From positions 10,752-74,751 of the forward strand of contig JADKBO010000032.1 of assembly GCA_016715105.1 (NCBI GenBank): a stretch of DNA of 64,000 nucleotides, in the 5' to 3' direction. A program made the translations under genes and the position numbers. The notes below the pieces were generated by a model that saw only the letters and a program-made list of their open reading frames with translations, ran no database searches and had not been told where the DNA came from. Within the stretch, counting starts at the first letter, position 1. Each line of letters opens with the position of its first letter. Positions 25,548-35,582 of the stretch are shown here, one piece after another. The stretch is from Saprospiraceae bacterium (GTDB lineage: Bacteria > Bacteroidota > Bacteroidia > Chitinophagales > Saprospiraceae).

Positions 25548-27472
25548 TTATTTATCAGATAATCTACCCAATAAACGCGAAGTGATGCGCAAGAAATCCA
25601 TCTCAGTCACTATACCTACCAATTCTCCATTGGGTTTCACAACAGGCAAACAACCAATGGTTTCTTCTCTCATCTTTTCCATCGCTTCCATGATGGTACT
25701 TTCTTGATTGATCGTTGTAGGATTTTGAATCATCATATCCTTTACCAAAAATGCCTTCTTTGAAGTTCTGTCTTTCTTCAAGAAATTGCGAATCAAAATT
25801 CTGGAGGTAACCAAACCACTCAACTTGCCTTTATTGTCTTCAACCGGCACATATCGGATACTTTTCCAGTCCATCATTTCCGCAACAAAGTCTATGATGT
25901 CATTTTCTTGGACAGTGAATATATCTGTCGTCATGAATTCTGAAACCAACAAATGTTTTGGATTGTAATGTTTGATGTGATCAGCCTTGGGCATTTCCCA
26001 GTCATGTACACACTTTCCACTGATTTGATTTTCCATGATCATAGCAGTAACAGTTGCCAATGCTTCATCCTCAGATGCTTTTGGCTTCAGATCTGAATAA
26101 GCTCGAAGTAACCAGCGAGCTCCAGTCATGTGTTTTTCGGTTCGTTCTTGAATGATTCCAAGGTATTTATCAATGTCGTTTTCATTGACATTTTTGATCC
26201 TCAAACCGTGCCTGGCAACATCGATGAGTTCATTTTGATTAAGTCAATAGCATTGACTTTTTTGTCCTTGTACCACGTGAATTTTGTGTCAATTCCAAAT
26301 TTGGCCGCCTTCAAAAAGTTATCACTGACGTCGTCAAATGACAGTTTGGTACGAATATCTTTTTCTGTATCTGCCAGACCAGACATCAAACCCAACCAAA
26401 AACAAGAGTTTGCAATTTCGTCAGCAACTGTAGGGCCAGAAGGAATGACCCTGCATTCAATTCTCAAATGCGGCTTGCCATTGTCGCTTATTCCATAACA
26501 AGGTCTGTTCCATCGGTAAACCGTGCTATTATGCACTTGCAAAGACCTGAGTTTGGGAACCGCACCTTTTTTGATGAGTTCCAATGAGTCTTCTTCAACA
26601 TCGGAGCCCAATAAAACTCTAAACCTTGAAATGTCTTCTTTATAAATTTCCAAACTTGATTCTTCCAACCATTGTTTTCCAAAAGTGACACGAGGACTTC
26701 TTTCCCGCATGTGGTCATGAGATGATCTGGTGTCAAGGGCTTGTTGGAAAAGCGCAATTCTGGACTCATGCCAAAGCCTTTTACCAAAGACCAAAGGTGA
26801 GTTTGCAGAAATGGCTAATACAGGTGCAGTAATGGCTTGTGCAATGTTGTATTGTCGCACAAAGTCATTGGATGGTACCTGTAAATGCACTTGAAAACTG
26901 GTATTACAAGCCTCAATCAACGGTGAATCGTGTTTGATCAATAGTTCATCCAAGCCATCTAACCTCAATTCGTAATTAGCTCCGAGGTGTTGCGCATTTA
27001 TCGCTTCCATCAAAGCATAATATCGTTGTTTAGGCGTCAAATTTTCCATAACCAAGTGATACTTCCTCAATGTGGGTAAGATTCCTGTGAGAATCAAAGA
27101 CACATCCATAGTGTCCAAGACAGTCTGGATTTTATTGAGTTTGATGGCCGTTTCATCATGCAGCTGAGTAAAGCAATCACCTTCAAAAGTCCTTGGTTGC
27201 AAGTTTATTTCAAGGTTGAATTTTGCCAATTCTGTTTCAACCCATGGCAAATCTTTCATCAATTCGAGGGCTTCCATAGCCACTGTCGCTGGCTTATAAG
27301 ACTCCTTGTGAACCAAAACCATTTCTTGTTCAGCTCCAATCCTCACAATGTCGTTCTCAAACCAATCATTCTCGATCATGTACTCCAATGACCTCACATC
27401 ATTGAGCAGAGCTTTCATAAACTTCTGCATTTGTTTTTGGTCGTTGACCAGATGCACTTTTTGTTCGCCCAT
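25548..27472 (-). CDS. GCS2-like carboxylate-amine ligase fused to two CBS domains, split by a frameshift
   Basis: Two overlapping frames (27472-26201 and 26204-25548) read as one protein. The first is a glutamate-cysteine ligase type 2-like domain with RIGAEQEMVLVHKESY, LEINLQPRTFEGDCF and HLRIECRVIPSGPTVADEIA. The second carries GLRIKNVNENDIDKYL and a pair of CBS domains (LVSEFMTTDIFTVQENDIID and VKDMMIQNPTTINQESTIME). Adding one A to the A-run near 26240 restores ELIDVARHGLRIKNVNEND across the join and gives about 641 residues. CBS pairs bind adenosyl nucleotides and could regulate the ligase. Substrate is unknown. As sequenced, the fusion is broken. Confidence 0.8.
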
Positions 27473-27821
27473 ATGAAAATTTAACTTTGGGATAAAAATA
27501 GCAGAATTTTATCAAAAATGAGATTTGATTTTTGAATGAGACGAGATAAGCGCAGAAAGAATGATTTGTGGTTTCTTTGAATGAAATTCAGGACAGTTTT
27601 TGCTGCGAGCCACGAGCCGTGAGCCACGAGAAAATTGGTTCTGATTTTTTTTTAATTCTAAAAACCTAATCCATTAAAAACTACTTTGATTCCAAAATAT
27701 GAAATAAGAATTAATTTTCACTCAGATCTGGGAATTATTAAAAACAAATCGTTTGCTGACACTGATTTGAAATTACGATGGTAGATATGGCGTGTGGAAG
27801 CTTTTTAACTTAGGTTTATAT
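27473..27821. other. Intergenic region with a short inverted dispersed repeat
   Basis: No gene is seen in 349 bp. At 27600-27631 the sequence TGCTGCGAGCCACGAGCCGT and the bases after it form a locally palindromic block whose reverse complement matches 20760-20800. The rest is AT-rich without recognisable signals. Confidence 0.5.
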
Positions 27822-28535
27822 TTAATTGCATTCATAATATGATATCGACTTTCTATTTAAACCTGAATGAAAATCAAATCCCATTCCGCCTATCCTATTA
27901 AGTGTAAATTTTTTTAAGTTTTCAAGGTTTTGCGCTTTAATCGATTCTAAAAGATTAGTATTACAACATTTCATGTTACTATAAAACAAATCTAGTAAAC
28001 AAAATAATTCAGCTTCTCTGCGATCAGAAAAAATATATTGATGTGTTCTGCATTCATAATCTATATGAAACATATAAATTATATTTTCACTTAATTTTGT
28101 GACCGTGGCAGGTCCACCTTTCTTGTCTGAATCAGACGGATATTCAAATTCAACTGAACAATAGTTGTTGGCAGTTTTTGAATTTATCCTTTCCATATAT
28201 CCCATTAAATCACCTTCTTCTAATTCTGCTGATTGTGGTTTATTTAATGTTGATAAGAATCCATCAAAAACATACCCTGATTTTTTCTCCATACTTACAG
28301 ACACCCAATTTCCAACTCTAAGTTCAATTGTATCAATATCTTTAAATATTTCATGAATAACAACTTTATCCCCAAATTCTAACTTATCAATTTTTAATCC
28401 ATTAACTGTTGGAGAATTCCGCAAAATTAAACCTGAAAAAGAGAGGACATTTAAAGTATCTCCAATTTTATAATTTGTTTGTCCGTAAATTAGATTGGTC
28501 ATTACACACAATAAAATTATTTTTATAGATTTCAT
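27822..28535 (-). CDS. Secreted protein with SH3-like domain
   Basis: The 237-residue protein has a Sec signal ending near YGQ (residue 19). Residues 22-100 resemble a bacterial SH3 domain (SGLILRNSPTVNGLKIDKLE, then FGDKVVIHEI, WVSVSMEKKSGYVFDGFL), a fold that binds peptidoglycan or peptides. The C-terminal part, with SVEFEYPSDSDKKGGPATVT and several cysteines (YECRTHQY, MKCCNTN), matches no family I know. It has no clear operon partner. The gene is more AT-rich than its neighbours and could be acquired. Confidence 0.65.
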   Translation of the reverse strand: MKSIKIILLCVMTNLIYGQTNYKIGDTLNVLSFSGLILRNSPTVNGLKIDKLEFGDKVVIHEIFKDIDTIELRVGNWVSVSMEKKSGYVFDGFLSTLNKPQSAELEEGDLMGYMERINSKTANNYCSVEFEYPSDSDKKGGPATVTKLSENIIYMFHIDYECRTHQYIFSDRREAELFCLLDLFYSNMKCCNTNLLESIKAQNLENLKKFTLNRIGGMGFDFHSGLNRKSISYYECN

Positions 28536-28707
28536 TTTGTTACTTTAAAATTGAGTAGAAAAACCATTAAACCCATAAACCTTAACCCAATTCAAGGTCG
28601 AAAGCGAAAAGCCTTTCGCCCCTACATCCCTAAAATTTTATGAACTTTCTACATTATAAAGCTGCAGCAGGATTATTTGTCAAAATTTGTCAACTTTTTT
28701 CCAGACA

Positions 28708-28772
28708 AACTTTCACACTTTATGAACTTTCACACTTTATGAACTTTCAAAACTTTACGAACTTTATAAACT
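28708..28772. repeat. 17-18-bp tandem repeat
   Basis: The unit AACTTTCACACTTTATG occurs exactly twice (28708, 28725), followed by AACTTTCAAAACTTTACG (28742) and a partial AACTTTATAAACT (28760). It lies in the gap between the SH3-like gene and the 3' end of the DUF58 gene. No reading frame is associated. Confidence 0.85.
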
Positions 28773-28780
28773 CAAAAAAT

Positions 28781-29719
28781 TTACAACTTCATCTTCCCTC
28801 TCTTAATCAAATAAGTCATTAGAATCTGATCCATGCCTTTGTTGATATCCGTCTCAATGAAATCAATTTTGTATTGCAGACATTTCATTTTCAAAGCTTC
28901 TTTATGGGCTTTTGCTTTCTCCACATACAACTCTTTTACTTGATTGCTTTGTAGCCTTACTTCTTGCCCGGTTTCCATGTCAACAAAAAGGTAAGGGCGA
29001 TTTTCAAATTCAAATTCAAGTTCTAATTTCTCATCCATCACATGAAAAAGTATCACTTCATGTTTGGCGTATTTGAGGTGTTGCAAAGCCAGGAAAAGTT
29101 GATCTATGTCGCCACTGCTGTCAAACATATCGCTAAATAAAATGACCAATGATCGCTTGTGAATACTGTCAGCGATTTGGTGAAGCGCATCAATAGCAGC
29201 AGTGCTTTTATTGTGGGTATTATTTTTAATAAGGCGGTCAAGGAAGGTAAGCAGTAAGTGGTAATGAGTGGTTGAACTTTTACAATGGGTGTGTTCTACC
29301 ACTTGACTATCAAACATGCTCAATCCGAATGCGTCTCTTTGCCTTCTGAATAGGTTCATCAAACTGGCTGCCGCCAAAGCTGAGAATTGGAGTTTATTCA
29401 TCCCTTTTCCCGACTCAGGAAAATACATAGAAGAGGACGTGTCAATGACAATCTGACAACGGAGATTGGTTTCTTCTTCAAACTTTTTGACAAACATCTT
29501 TTCTGTTCTAGCATAAACCTTCCAGTCAATGTCTTTGGTAGATTCCCCCTGGTTATATAAGCGGTGTTCGGCAAATTCCACTGAGAATCCATGAAAAGGA
29601 CTCTTGTGTAAGCCAATGATAAAGCCTTCTACCACTTGCTTTGCGAGCAAATCCAGGTTTTCTACTTTCTTAAGGTCTAAGCCTTCAAAAAATCCATATC
29701 TTATGTTTATTGTCGACAA
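28781..29719 (-). CDS. DUF58 domain-containing protein
   Basis: This is a 312-residue cytosolic protein of the DUF58 family. The signature HRLYNQGESTKDIDWKVYAR is near residue 52 and is followed by a von Willebrand factor A-like core: IVIDTSSSMYFP, the MIDAS-type Asp-x-Ser-x-Ser motif, then LVILFSDMFDSSGDIDQ. DUF58 proteins usually work with a MoxR AAA-ATPase and membrane vWA proteins (aerotolerance or Bat-type operons). Here neither partner is adjacent, so it is separated from its usual operon. Confidence 0.9.
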   Translation of the reverse strand: MSTINIRYGFFEGLDLKKVENLDLLAKQVVEGFIIGLHKSPFHGFSVEFAEHRLYNQGESTKDIDWKVYARTEKMFVKKFEEETNLRCQIVIDTSSSMYFPESGKGMNKLQFSALAAASLMNLFRRQRDAFGLSMFDSQVVEHTHCKSSTTHYHLLLTFLDRLIKNNTHNKSTAAIDALHQIADSIHKRSLVILFSDMFDSSGDIDQLFLALQHLKYAKHEVILFHVMDEKLELEFEFENRPYLFVDMETGQEVRLQSNQVKELYVEKAKAHKEALKMKCLQYKIDFIETDINKGMDQILMTYLIKRGKMKL

Positions 29720-29852
29720 GATAACGTCCTAAAATGCAAATCTCATACACTTTTCTCAAAAATCTCTGCAATCAATGTAGTGTAAGACCCAAATATGATC
29801 ACCAATTGAACTTTATACCCACCTTCAAACATTAATATATAAAAGCAAAACA

Positions 29853-30203
29853 TTGAATACAATCATTAAAATTCTGATCGCTGGCCTCATCGTTTATTTC
29901 ATCGCTTGGTTTTTACCTGGAATAACGGTCGATTCTTACATGAGCGCCATTTGGGTAGCCTTATTTATTTCTATCGTCAATATAACGATCAAACCATTTT
30001 TGGAATTAATAACTTTCCCACTTACGATTCTTACATTAGGAATATCGTTATTGATTATCAACACATTGCTTATACTATTTGTAGATTACATGATCAATGG
30101 TTTTCACATTTCTTCTTTCTTTTGGGCGCTAATATTTGCGGTCTTGGTTTCTGTTTTTGGAACCAGTATCAACATATTCGGAGGTGAAAAAGACGAAGAT
30201 TAA
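29853..30203 (+). CDS. Small four-helix membrane protein, phage-holin 4 superfamily
   Basis: This 116-residue integral membrane protein has four hydrophobic helices: IKILIAGLIVYFIAWFLPGI, AIWVALFISIVNITIKPF, LTILTLGISLLIINTLLILF and FFWALIFAVLVSVFGTSI, then an acidic tail. The motif NITIKPFLELITFPLTILTL is the family signature. Despite the family name these are chromosomal proteins of unknown function. The start is a TTG at 29853; no ATG precedes the first helix. No phage genes surround it. Confidence 0.88.
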   Translation: MNTIIKILIAGLIVYFIAWFLPGITVDSYMSAIWVALFISIVNITIKPFLELITFPLTILTLGISLLIINTLLILFVDYMINGFHISSFFWALIFAVLVSVFGTSINIFGGEKDED

Positions 30204-30267
30204 GGTATTACCTTGCTCCTCATGTGTTGAAAATCTGCTCAATCTTTGTCAAATCTCCATAAGCAAA

Positions 30268-30365
30268 ACACAAACAGGGTATAGTTTGTGACAATTTTTG
30301 ACATAAACAGGATATAGTTTGTGACAATTTTTGACACAAACAGGGTATAGTTTGTGACAAATGTC
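30268..30365 (+). promoter_or_regulatory. Three 33-bp tandem repeats with inverted symmetry before the DUF4143 ATPase
   Basis: Units begin at 30268, 30301 and 30334, each close to ACACAAACAGGGTATAGTTT followed by GTGACAATTTTTG. Each contains the inverted repeat CACAAAC-N8-GTTTGTG (CATAAAC in the second). The array ends 29 bp before the ATG of the ATPase gene. The symmetry inside each unit and the position suggest an operator array. The units are contiguous and lack spacers, so this is not CRISPR. Confidence 0.7.
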
Positions 30366-30394
30366 TATCTTCGCAATTAATAATCCAATATAAT

Positions 30395-31767
30395 ATGCTG
30401 AAAAGGAAGACATTACAAACGTTATTTGATTGGAAAGCTCAAGATCAAAAAAAGCCATTGATCATCCGCGGCGCACGTCAAGTTGGTAAGTCTACATTGG
30501 TGACGGAATTGGGCAATTCATACAAAAATTTTGTAATGCTTAATTTGGAAAGATCGGCGCATGCAAAGTTTTTCACAGAATATGGTGATGATGTAAAGCA
30601 AATAATCAATGCCATTGAGTTAGAGTTTAATGTTGATTTATTAAAAGGAGACGCCTTACTTTTTATTGATGAAATTCAAGAGGTTCCTTTGGCTATATCT
30701 TTGCTTAGATATTTTCATGAAGATACTACCTCATTGGATGTAATCGCAGCCGGCTCTTTGTTGGAATTTGCCTTGGAGGATGTTCAATCTTTTCCTGTTG
30801 GCAGGGTCCAGCAAATACCCCTTTATCCGCTTGATTTCGAAGAATTTCTTACTGCCTTAAATGAAGATAAAGCATTAGTGCTGTATAATACCATTCCGAT
30901 GCCTGAATATGCACATCCAAAGCTTTTCATGTTGTTTCAAGAATACACGCTGATTGGTGGAATGCCAGAAATCGTCTCTGCTTATGTCAATAACGGAAAA
31001 CAATTGAATCAATTAAATAAAATCTATTCATCAATTTGGGATAACTATAGGGATGATATAGAAAAATATGGTAATAACAGCAACGAGAAGAAAGTATTAA
31101 ATCACGTAATAAGCACAGCGCCGAACATAAGAGATCGAATAACCTTTAACGGATTTGGGTCATCCAATTATGGTTCTAGGGAAGTATCAGAAGCTTTCAG
31201 AAAATTACAAAAGGCAGGTATCATCAAGCTGATATATCCAACCACTGACCTGGTTGCGCCAATAATTGCGAATCTAAAACGCAAACCAAAAATACAGTTT
31301 TTAGATACGGGTTTATTGAATTATGCTAGTAATATCCAGTTGGAATTGATGGCTGTCAAAGATTTAAACAATCTTTATAGAGGTTATATCATCAATCATG
31401 TCATTTTTCAAGAGCTGATTGCAATGTCTGATAGGTTATACGATGTTCCTTTTTCTGGACACGTGAAAGCACAACGGCAAATGCAGAAGTTGACGCAGTC
31501 GTACAATTTCAAAATTTTGTGATTCCTATTGAAATAAAGTCTGGACCAAAAGGTAGTCTCAAATCACTTCATGAATTCATAGAACGCTGTGACCATATTT
31601 ATGCTTTTAGACTTTTAGCAAACACGTTTTCAATTGAAAAATCAGTAACAAAATCTGGCAAAGAATTTATACTGGCAAACTTACCATATTACAGCATTGG
31701 CAAAATACATGAATGGATAAATTACGTAATTCAAAACCAAAAGCTTTTGCCAAATGGAAAAGAATAG
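30395..31767 (+). CDS. AAA ATPase with DUF4143 domain, frameshifted
   Basis: This is an AAA_14-type ATPase. It has KPLIIRGARQVGKSTLV with the Walker A lysine, ALLFIDEIQEVPLAISLLRY as Walker B, and AAGSLLEFAL as sensor 1. The C-terminal DUF4143 domain (KIQFLDTGLLNYASNIQLEL) should continue into a PDDEXK-like module. The open frame stops at 31524, but TTANAEVDAVVQFQNFVIPI and EIKSGPKGSLKSLHEF continue in the next frame to 31767. One missing T in the run near 31455 explains this and restores FFWTRE. Full length would be about 457 residues. These ATPases are common, poorly understood accessory proteins of Bacteroidota. Confidence 0.88.
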
Positions 31768-31889
31768 GCTTCAATTCACTCAACATATCAAAATAGCTTT
31801 CCATTTACCATACCATTTAATAAAATGATATCTTAGTAACAAATTAGAGGATTTCGCTTTGTTTATTGTTTCGCCCAAAATTCAAATCA

Positions 31890-32990
31890 ATGACACGTTT
31901 ATTAGTCTTTTTAGCGCTTTTCATTTCTTTCAACCTATTATCTCAAAAAAATGCCCTTAAAGTTGGTATTGTTGGCCTCACCCACACACATGTTCATGGT
32001 ATATTCAACAGTGAAAAAAGGGGTGAAATCAAAATAGTTGGCATCGTAGAACCTAATAAAGAGGTTGCATTGGCATATACATCGCAATATAAAATGCCGA
32101 TGAGTATGGTTTATAATACCATGGATGAAATGATTTCTGCTGTTCATCCAGAAGCAGTTTCTGCTTTCGGCAACATTTACGATCACCTGGCTGTCGTACA
32201 AAAATGCGCTCCGTTGGGCATTCATATCATGGTAGAAAAACCACTCGCAGTAAGTATGGACCATGCTAAAAAGATGGAAGCATTGGCCAATAAACATCAA
32301 ATAGTGCTACTGACCAATTATGAAACTACTTGGTACCCAACCAATCACGAAGCTCAAGCATTATTGGGTCAAGGAAAAGTGGGCGATTTACGGAAATTGG
32401 TTGTCAGAGATGGCCACAGAGGCCCCAAACACATAGTGGAAAATAAAGAATTTTTTGAGTGGTTGGTTGATCCTGTTAAAAATGGTGGAGGCGCTTTGCC
32501 TGATTTTGGATGTTATGGTGCAAATTTATCCACTTGGTTGCACAAAGGGGAAAAACCTATTTCTGTTACTGCAGTCACACAACAATTACAAAAAGAAAAT
32601 CATCCAAAAGTGGAAGATGAGGTAACCATTATTTTAAATTATAAAAATTCCAATGCCATCATACAACCTTCATGGAACTGGCCCATTGGTAGAAAAGACA
32701 TGGAAATATATGGAACAACGGGGGTCATTTATGCGGATAATCGACATGATTTGAGGATAAGAATGGCTGAAGGTTACGACGGCTATAAAGAGCAAGTGAT
32801 GAAATTGAAAGAAAGAGCTGCGCCATTCGATGACCCTTTTGCCCTTTTTACCGCAGTGATCAGAAAAGAGGTTGAGCTCGATCCTTTTGATTTATCTGGA
32901 CTTCCCAACAATATGATGGTGGTAGAAATTCTGGAAGCGGCTAAAAAAAGTGCCAAACAAAATAAAACAATATTCCTAAAAAAACAGTGA
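31890..32990 (+). CDS. Secreted Gfo/Idh/MocA family oxidoreductase
   Basis: From the ATG at 31890 the protein has a Sec signal (LLVFLALFISFNLLS), then a Rossmann motif KVGIVGLTHTHVHGIFN in which His residues replace the usual glycines after GLT. The catalytic-type VEKPLAVSMDHAKKMEAL holds the EKP motif. The C-terminal domain has DPVKNGGGALPDFGCYGANL. The product, about 366 residues, is likely a periplasmic sugar dehydrogenase-like protein. It is distinct from the Tat-exported relative at 20.9 kb, so the two are not a recent duplication. Substrate is unknown. Confidence 0.88.
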   Translation: MTRLLVFLALFISFNLLSQKNALKVGIVGLTHTHVHGIFNSEKRGEIKIVGIVEPNKEVALAYTSQYKMPMSMVYNTMDEMISAVHPEAVSAFGNIYDHLAVVQKCAPLGIHIMVEKPLAVSMDHAKKMEALANKHQIVLLTNYETTWYPTNHEAQALLGQGKVGDLRKLVVRDGHRGPKHIVENKEFFEWLVDPVKNGGGALPDFGCYGANLSTWLHKGEKPISVTAVTQQLQKENHPKVEDEVTIILNYKNSNAIIQPSWNWPIGRKDMEIYGTTGVIYADNRHDLRIRMAEGYDGYKEQVMKLKERAAPFDDPFALFTAVIRKEVELDPFDLSGLPNNMMVVEILEAAKKSAKQNKTIFLKKQ

Positions 32991-32994
32991 CTCT

Positions 32995-33495
32995 TCAGCT
33001 TCCTAATTTTACTGTAACGAGGAGCTGTCCAAAGTGTCTGGTTGTATGTTCTGCTGCATGAAACAATAATCCAATCTGTGTTGAAGGCAATTTTTTTCTT
33101 CCTACAAGTCTTTCTTCACTCAAGGTTTCTGGATGTATGGATTTCAATAAACTTATGGCTTGATCAATTTGTTTATTCACATTCATCACCAAGTCTTCCA
33201 ATTTGATGTTTGGATTGTAAACACCTTCATTTCTCAAATACAAAAGTTGTTCACTGGATAATTCCTTTCCATTCGCATAGGTAAACAATCTGTCAATTAC
33301 ACCTGTGATGTGTTGCAAATGAAATGCGACAGAAGCTATGCCATTTGGTTTCTTCCATAGATTGCCTACTTTGTTTGATTGAAACAAATCATCAATTTCA
33401 TACTGCACCTGAAGTAAGGCATGCGCCACGGGTTGTAATAGTCCGGTAATTCCTTCTACAGGCCCTCTTAGCCAATATTCTATTGGTTTATCCAT
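32995..33495 (-). CDS. DinB family protein
   Basis: This is a 166-residue helical protein with the three-histidine metal site of the DinB/YfiT fold. HLQHITGVIDRLFTYANG near residue 58 supplies the first histidine and HAAEHTTRHFGQLLVTVK near the C-terminus the other two. Members are metal-dependent transferases, often using thiols, or of unknown role. It follows the LON-domain gene by 10 bp and pepT by one gene further, so the three form a minus-strand operon. Confidence 0.85.
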   Translation of the reverse strand: MDKPIEYWLRGPVEGITGLLQPVAHALLQVQYEIDDLFQSNKVGNLWKKPNGIASVAFHLQHITGVIDRLFTYANGKELSSEQLLYLRNEGVYNPNIKLEDLVMNVNKQIDQAISLLKSIHPETLSEERLVGRKKLPSTQIGLLFHAAEHTTRHFGQLLVTVKLGS

Positions 33496-33505
33496 CTTTC
33501 AATTA

Positions 33506-34135
33506 TTATAGGTCTCTGACATCAAAATGCTGAAAGTGGCCATTTAGCTCTGCCCTTTTTCTCAATCTTTCCATCTCCAATACTTGTGGAATAAAATGAT
33601 CCAAGTGTTTGAGCATAAATTCTGCCCTCAGTTTTTCATTGGTAAACATCATAAATTCCAATTCCTGATCTATAGAAAAGCCAACTTTATGCGCAATCTG
33701 ATGTGTTCTGAATTCCATTGCACCCTTGAGTGTAATGTTCTCTATATTCATTGTCTCATACAAATACAACAAATTTTTGATGATTTTGCCGTTTAATTCT
33801 ATGTCAAAGTTGTCAAAATATGGCAGAGTTTCAATTTCCGCGCCAGGATACAATCTCCCTGGTCTCACAGGAAAGAAGTCAAGAATCTTTACCACATTGA
33901 GTGCTTGTAACTTTACATCCATTTTACCATCCTCATATTTATTAGAAATCTCAGCTAATTTCATTTCAGTGGCGTAGAGTAAGTCCTTGCCTTCGAAATA
34001 TGGAAGTATTCCAAAATGTATGTCTGAAGCATCTGCTTCGTGGATGAGCTGTTTATATCGTGGCTCGAAAATGTGTAGATTGACCAATTCACCAGGAAAT
34101 ACAACCATGCTGATTGGAAACATGGGCATGATCAT
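33506..34135 (-). CDS. LON peptidase substrate-binding (N-terminal) domain protein
   Basis: The 209-residue protein is a stand-alone Lon N-terminal domain: MPMFPISMVVFPGELVNLHI, FEPRYKQLIHEADASDIHFG and a C-terminal helical part. There is no ATPase or protease domain, so it may bind substrates or act on its own. It sits between pepT and dinB on the minus strand with short gaps (22 bp and 10 bp), which suggests a role in protein or peptide turnover together with peptidase T. Confidence 0.9.
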   Translation of the reverse strand: MIMPMFPISMVVFPGELVNLHIFEPRYKQLIHEADASDIHFGILPYFEGKDLLYATEMKLAEISNKYEDGKMDVKLQALNVVKILDFFPVRPGRLYPGAEIETLPYFDNFDIELNGKIIKNLLYLYETMNIENITLKGAMEFRTHQIAHKVGFSIDQELEFMMFTNEKLRAEFMLKHLDHFIPQVLEMERLRKRAELNGHFQHFDVRDL

Positions 34136-34157
34136 CGCGTCTGGATTTTAAGCTTAT

Positions 34158-35396
34158 TTACCATGATTTATGATAGGCTGTGAGTTTACATATCTCAATG
34201 ATCGTGTCAACTGCTCTTTGCATATCCTGCACACTTACCCACTCATGTTTGGAGTGAATGGCTTGCTGACCTGCAAACAAATTTGGGCAAGGTTTACCCA
34301 TGTGTGAAAGACCTGCTCCATCTGTACCTCCCCTGATAGAATGGACCAAACTTTCAATCCCCAAATTTTCCATTGCCCGTTTCGCTATTTCAATGACGTA
34401 AGGATGTTGATCTAATACGTCTTTCATATTCCTATATTGCTTCCGAGTTTCTAGTTTGAAAGAGCTTTGAGGATAGTTTTTGATGACTGCTTTTGCAACG
34501 GCTTCTAAAGTTGCAGCGTGTTCTTTTAGTTTTTCAGTTTCAAAATCACGAAGGATAAAATCAATTTGTGCAGATTCCAAAGAACCGGTCACCTTAGTCG
34601 GATGGATGAAACCTTCTTTATCTTCAGTTGTTTCAGGGCTCAAACGATCTTTTGGCAAAGCAGATAGGATGTCTCCAGCAATTTTACTAGCATTTTGCAT
34701 GACTCCCTTTCCATATGCTGGATGTGTAGCAACACCTGTGATGTAAATACTGGCCGCATCTGCTGAAAAATTTTCATCTTCCAATGATCCCAGTTCTCCT
34801 CCGTCTAGTGTAAAACCAAAATCTGCATCCAACAAATCTAAATCGACTTTGGCAATTCCTTTGCCAATTTCCTCATCGGTTGTAATCAACATTCTGACAG
34901 GCCCATGCGGTAAATCTGGATTGTTGACCATTTGCCAGAATGCATCAAATATGATGGCCACTCCTGCTTTGTCGTCTGCACCAAGTAATGTTTTACCACT
35001 AGCCGAAATGATATCATGTCCCATTTTATTCAATAAAGCAGGATATTTTGTGGTTGAAATTACTTGAGTCTCATCATCTGGAAGAATCAAATCTTTGCCA
35101 TCATAATTGCTGTGTACAATGGGTTTTACATCGGTACCGCTGCAATCCGGTGCTGTATCAATGTGGGCACAGAAGAAAACTTTTTTATTAACTCCCGGTA
35201 CATTCGCATCCAAATAGGCATAAATGTATCCGGCATCATTTATTTTATAAGGAATGTTCATTTCCTCCAATTCTGCCACCAACAAAGCTGTGAGATCTTT
35301 CTGTTTGACCGTTGAAGGAACAGTTTCACTATATGGGTCTGCCTGTGTGTCAACCTGCACGTATTTTAAAAATCGATCTTTGACCGTGTATATCAT
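34158..35396 (-). CDS. pepT: Peptidase T (tripeptide aminopeptidase)
   Basis: PepT is a dinuclear zinc M20 peptidase that removes the N-terminal residue of tripeptides in the cytosol. The 412-residue protein has the first zinc motif FFCAHIDTAPD (His78, Asp80), the bridging Asp in LLGADDKAGVAI, the catalytic glutamates in TTDEEIGKG, and HSIRGGTDGAGLSHMGKPCP. The lid domain lies in between. It is first in a three-gene minus-strand operon with the LON-domain and DinB genes. A gap of 186 bp separates it from the TolB-like gene. Confidence 0.95.
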   Translation of the reverse strand: MIYTVKDRFLKYVQVDTQADPYSETVPSTVKQKDLTALLVAELEEMNIPYKINDAGYIYAYLDANVPGVNKKVFFCAHIDTAPDCSGTDVKPIVHSNYDGKDLILPDDETQVISTTKYPALLNKMGHDIISASGKTLLGADDKAGVAIIFDAFWQMVNNPDLPHGPVRMLITTDEEIGKGIAKVDLDLLDADFGFTLDGGELGSLEDENFSADAASIYITGVATHPAYGKGVMQNASKIAGDILSALPKDRLSPETTEDKEGFIHPTKVTGSLESAQIDFILRDFETEKLKEHAATLEAVAKAVIKNYPQSSFKLETRKQYRNMKDVLDQHPYVIEIAKRAMENLGIESLVHSIRGGTDGAGLSHMGKPCPNLFAGQQAIHSKHEWVSVQDMQRAVDTIIEICKLTAYHKSW

Positions 35397-35582
35397 TTGT
35401 TAGTAGTTTAATTTTCCAAAAATAAGAAAGCTCTATTCAATGGATAGCAAAGAGCAACATATTTCTATGGTTTTATGGGAATTTTTGAAGAAAGTTGTGA
35501 AAGTGAATCTTTGTTTTTAGCATAGGTATGCGCTATAATCACAACAACTTTCATTACATATAATTCAAACTGATTTAACGTA

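Noticed and set aside
29853..30203. Prophage marker because of the holin family name
   Set aside because: No other phage genes are nearby, and this family is common as a chromosomal membrane protein.
30249..30458. Minus-strand open frame with repeated CHKLYPV peptides
   Set aside because: The 33-bp repeat unit is a multiple of three, so any frame through it gives a periodic peptide. The frame runs across the promoter into the ATPase gene and has no start context of its own.
31890..32990. Duplicate of the Gfo/Idh gene at 20.9 kb
   Set aside because: Signal type, Rossmann motif and C-terminal sequence differ widely, so it is a distant paralogue rather than a duplication.
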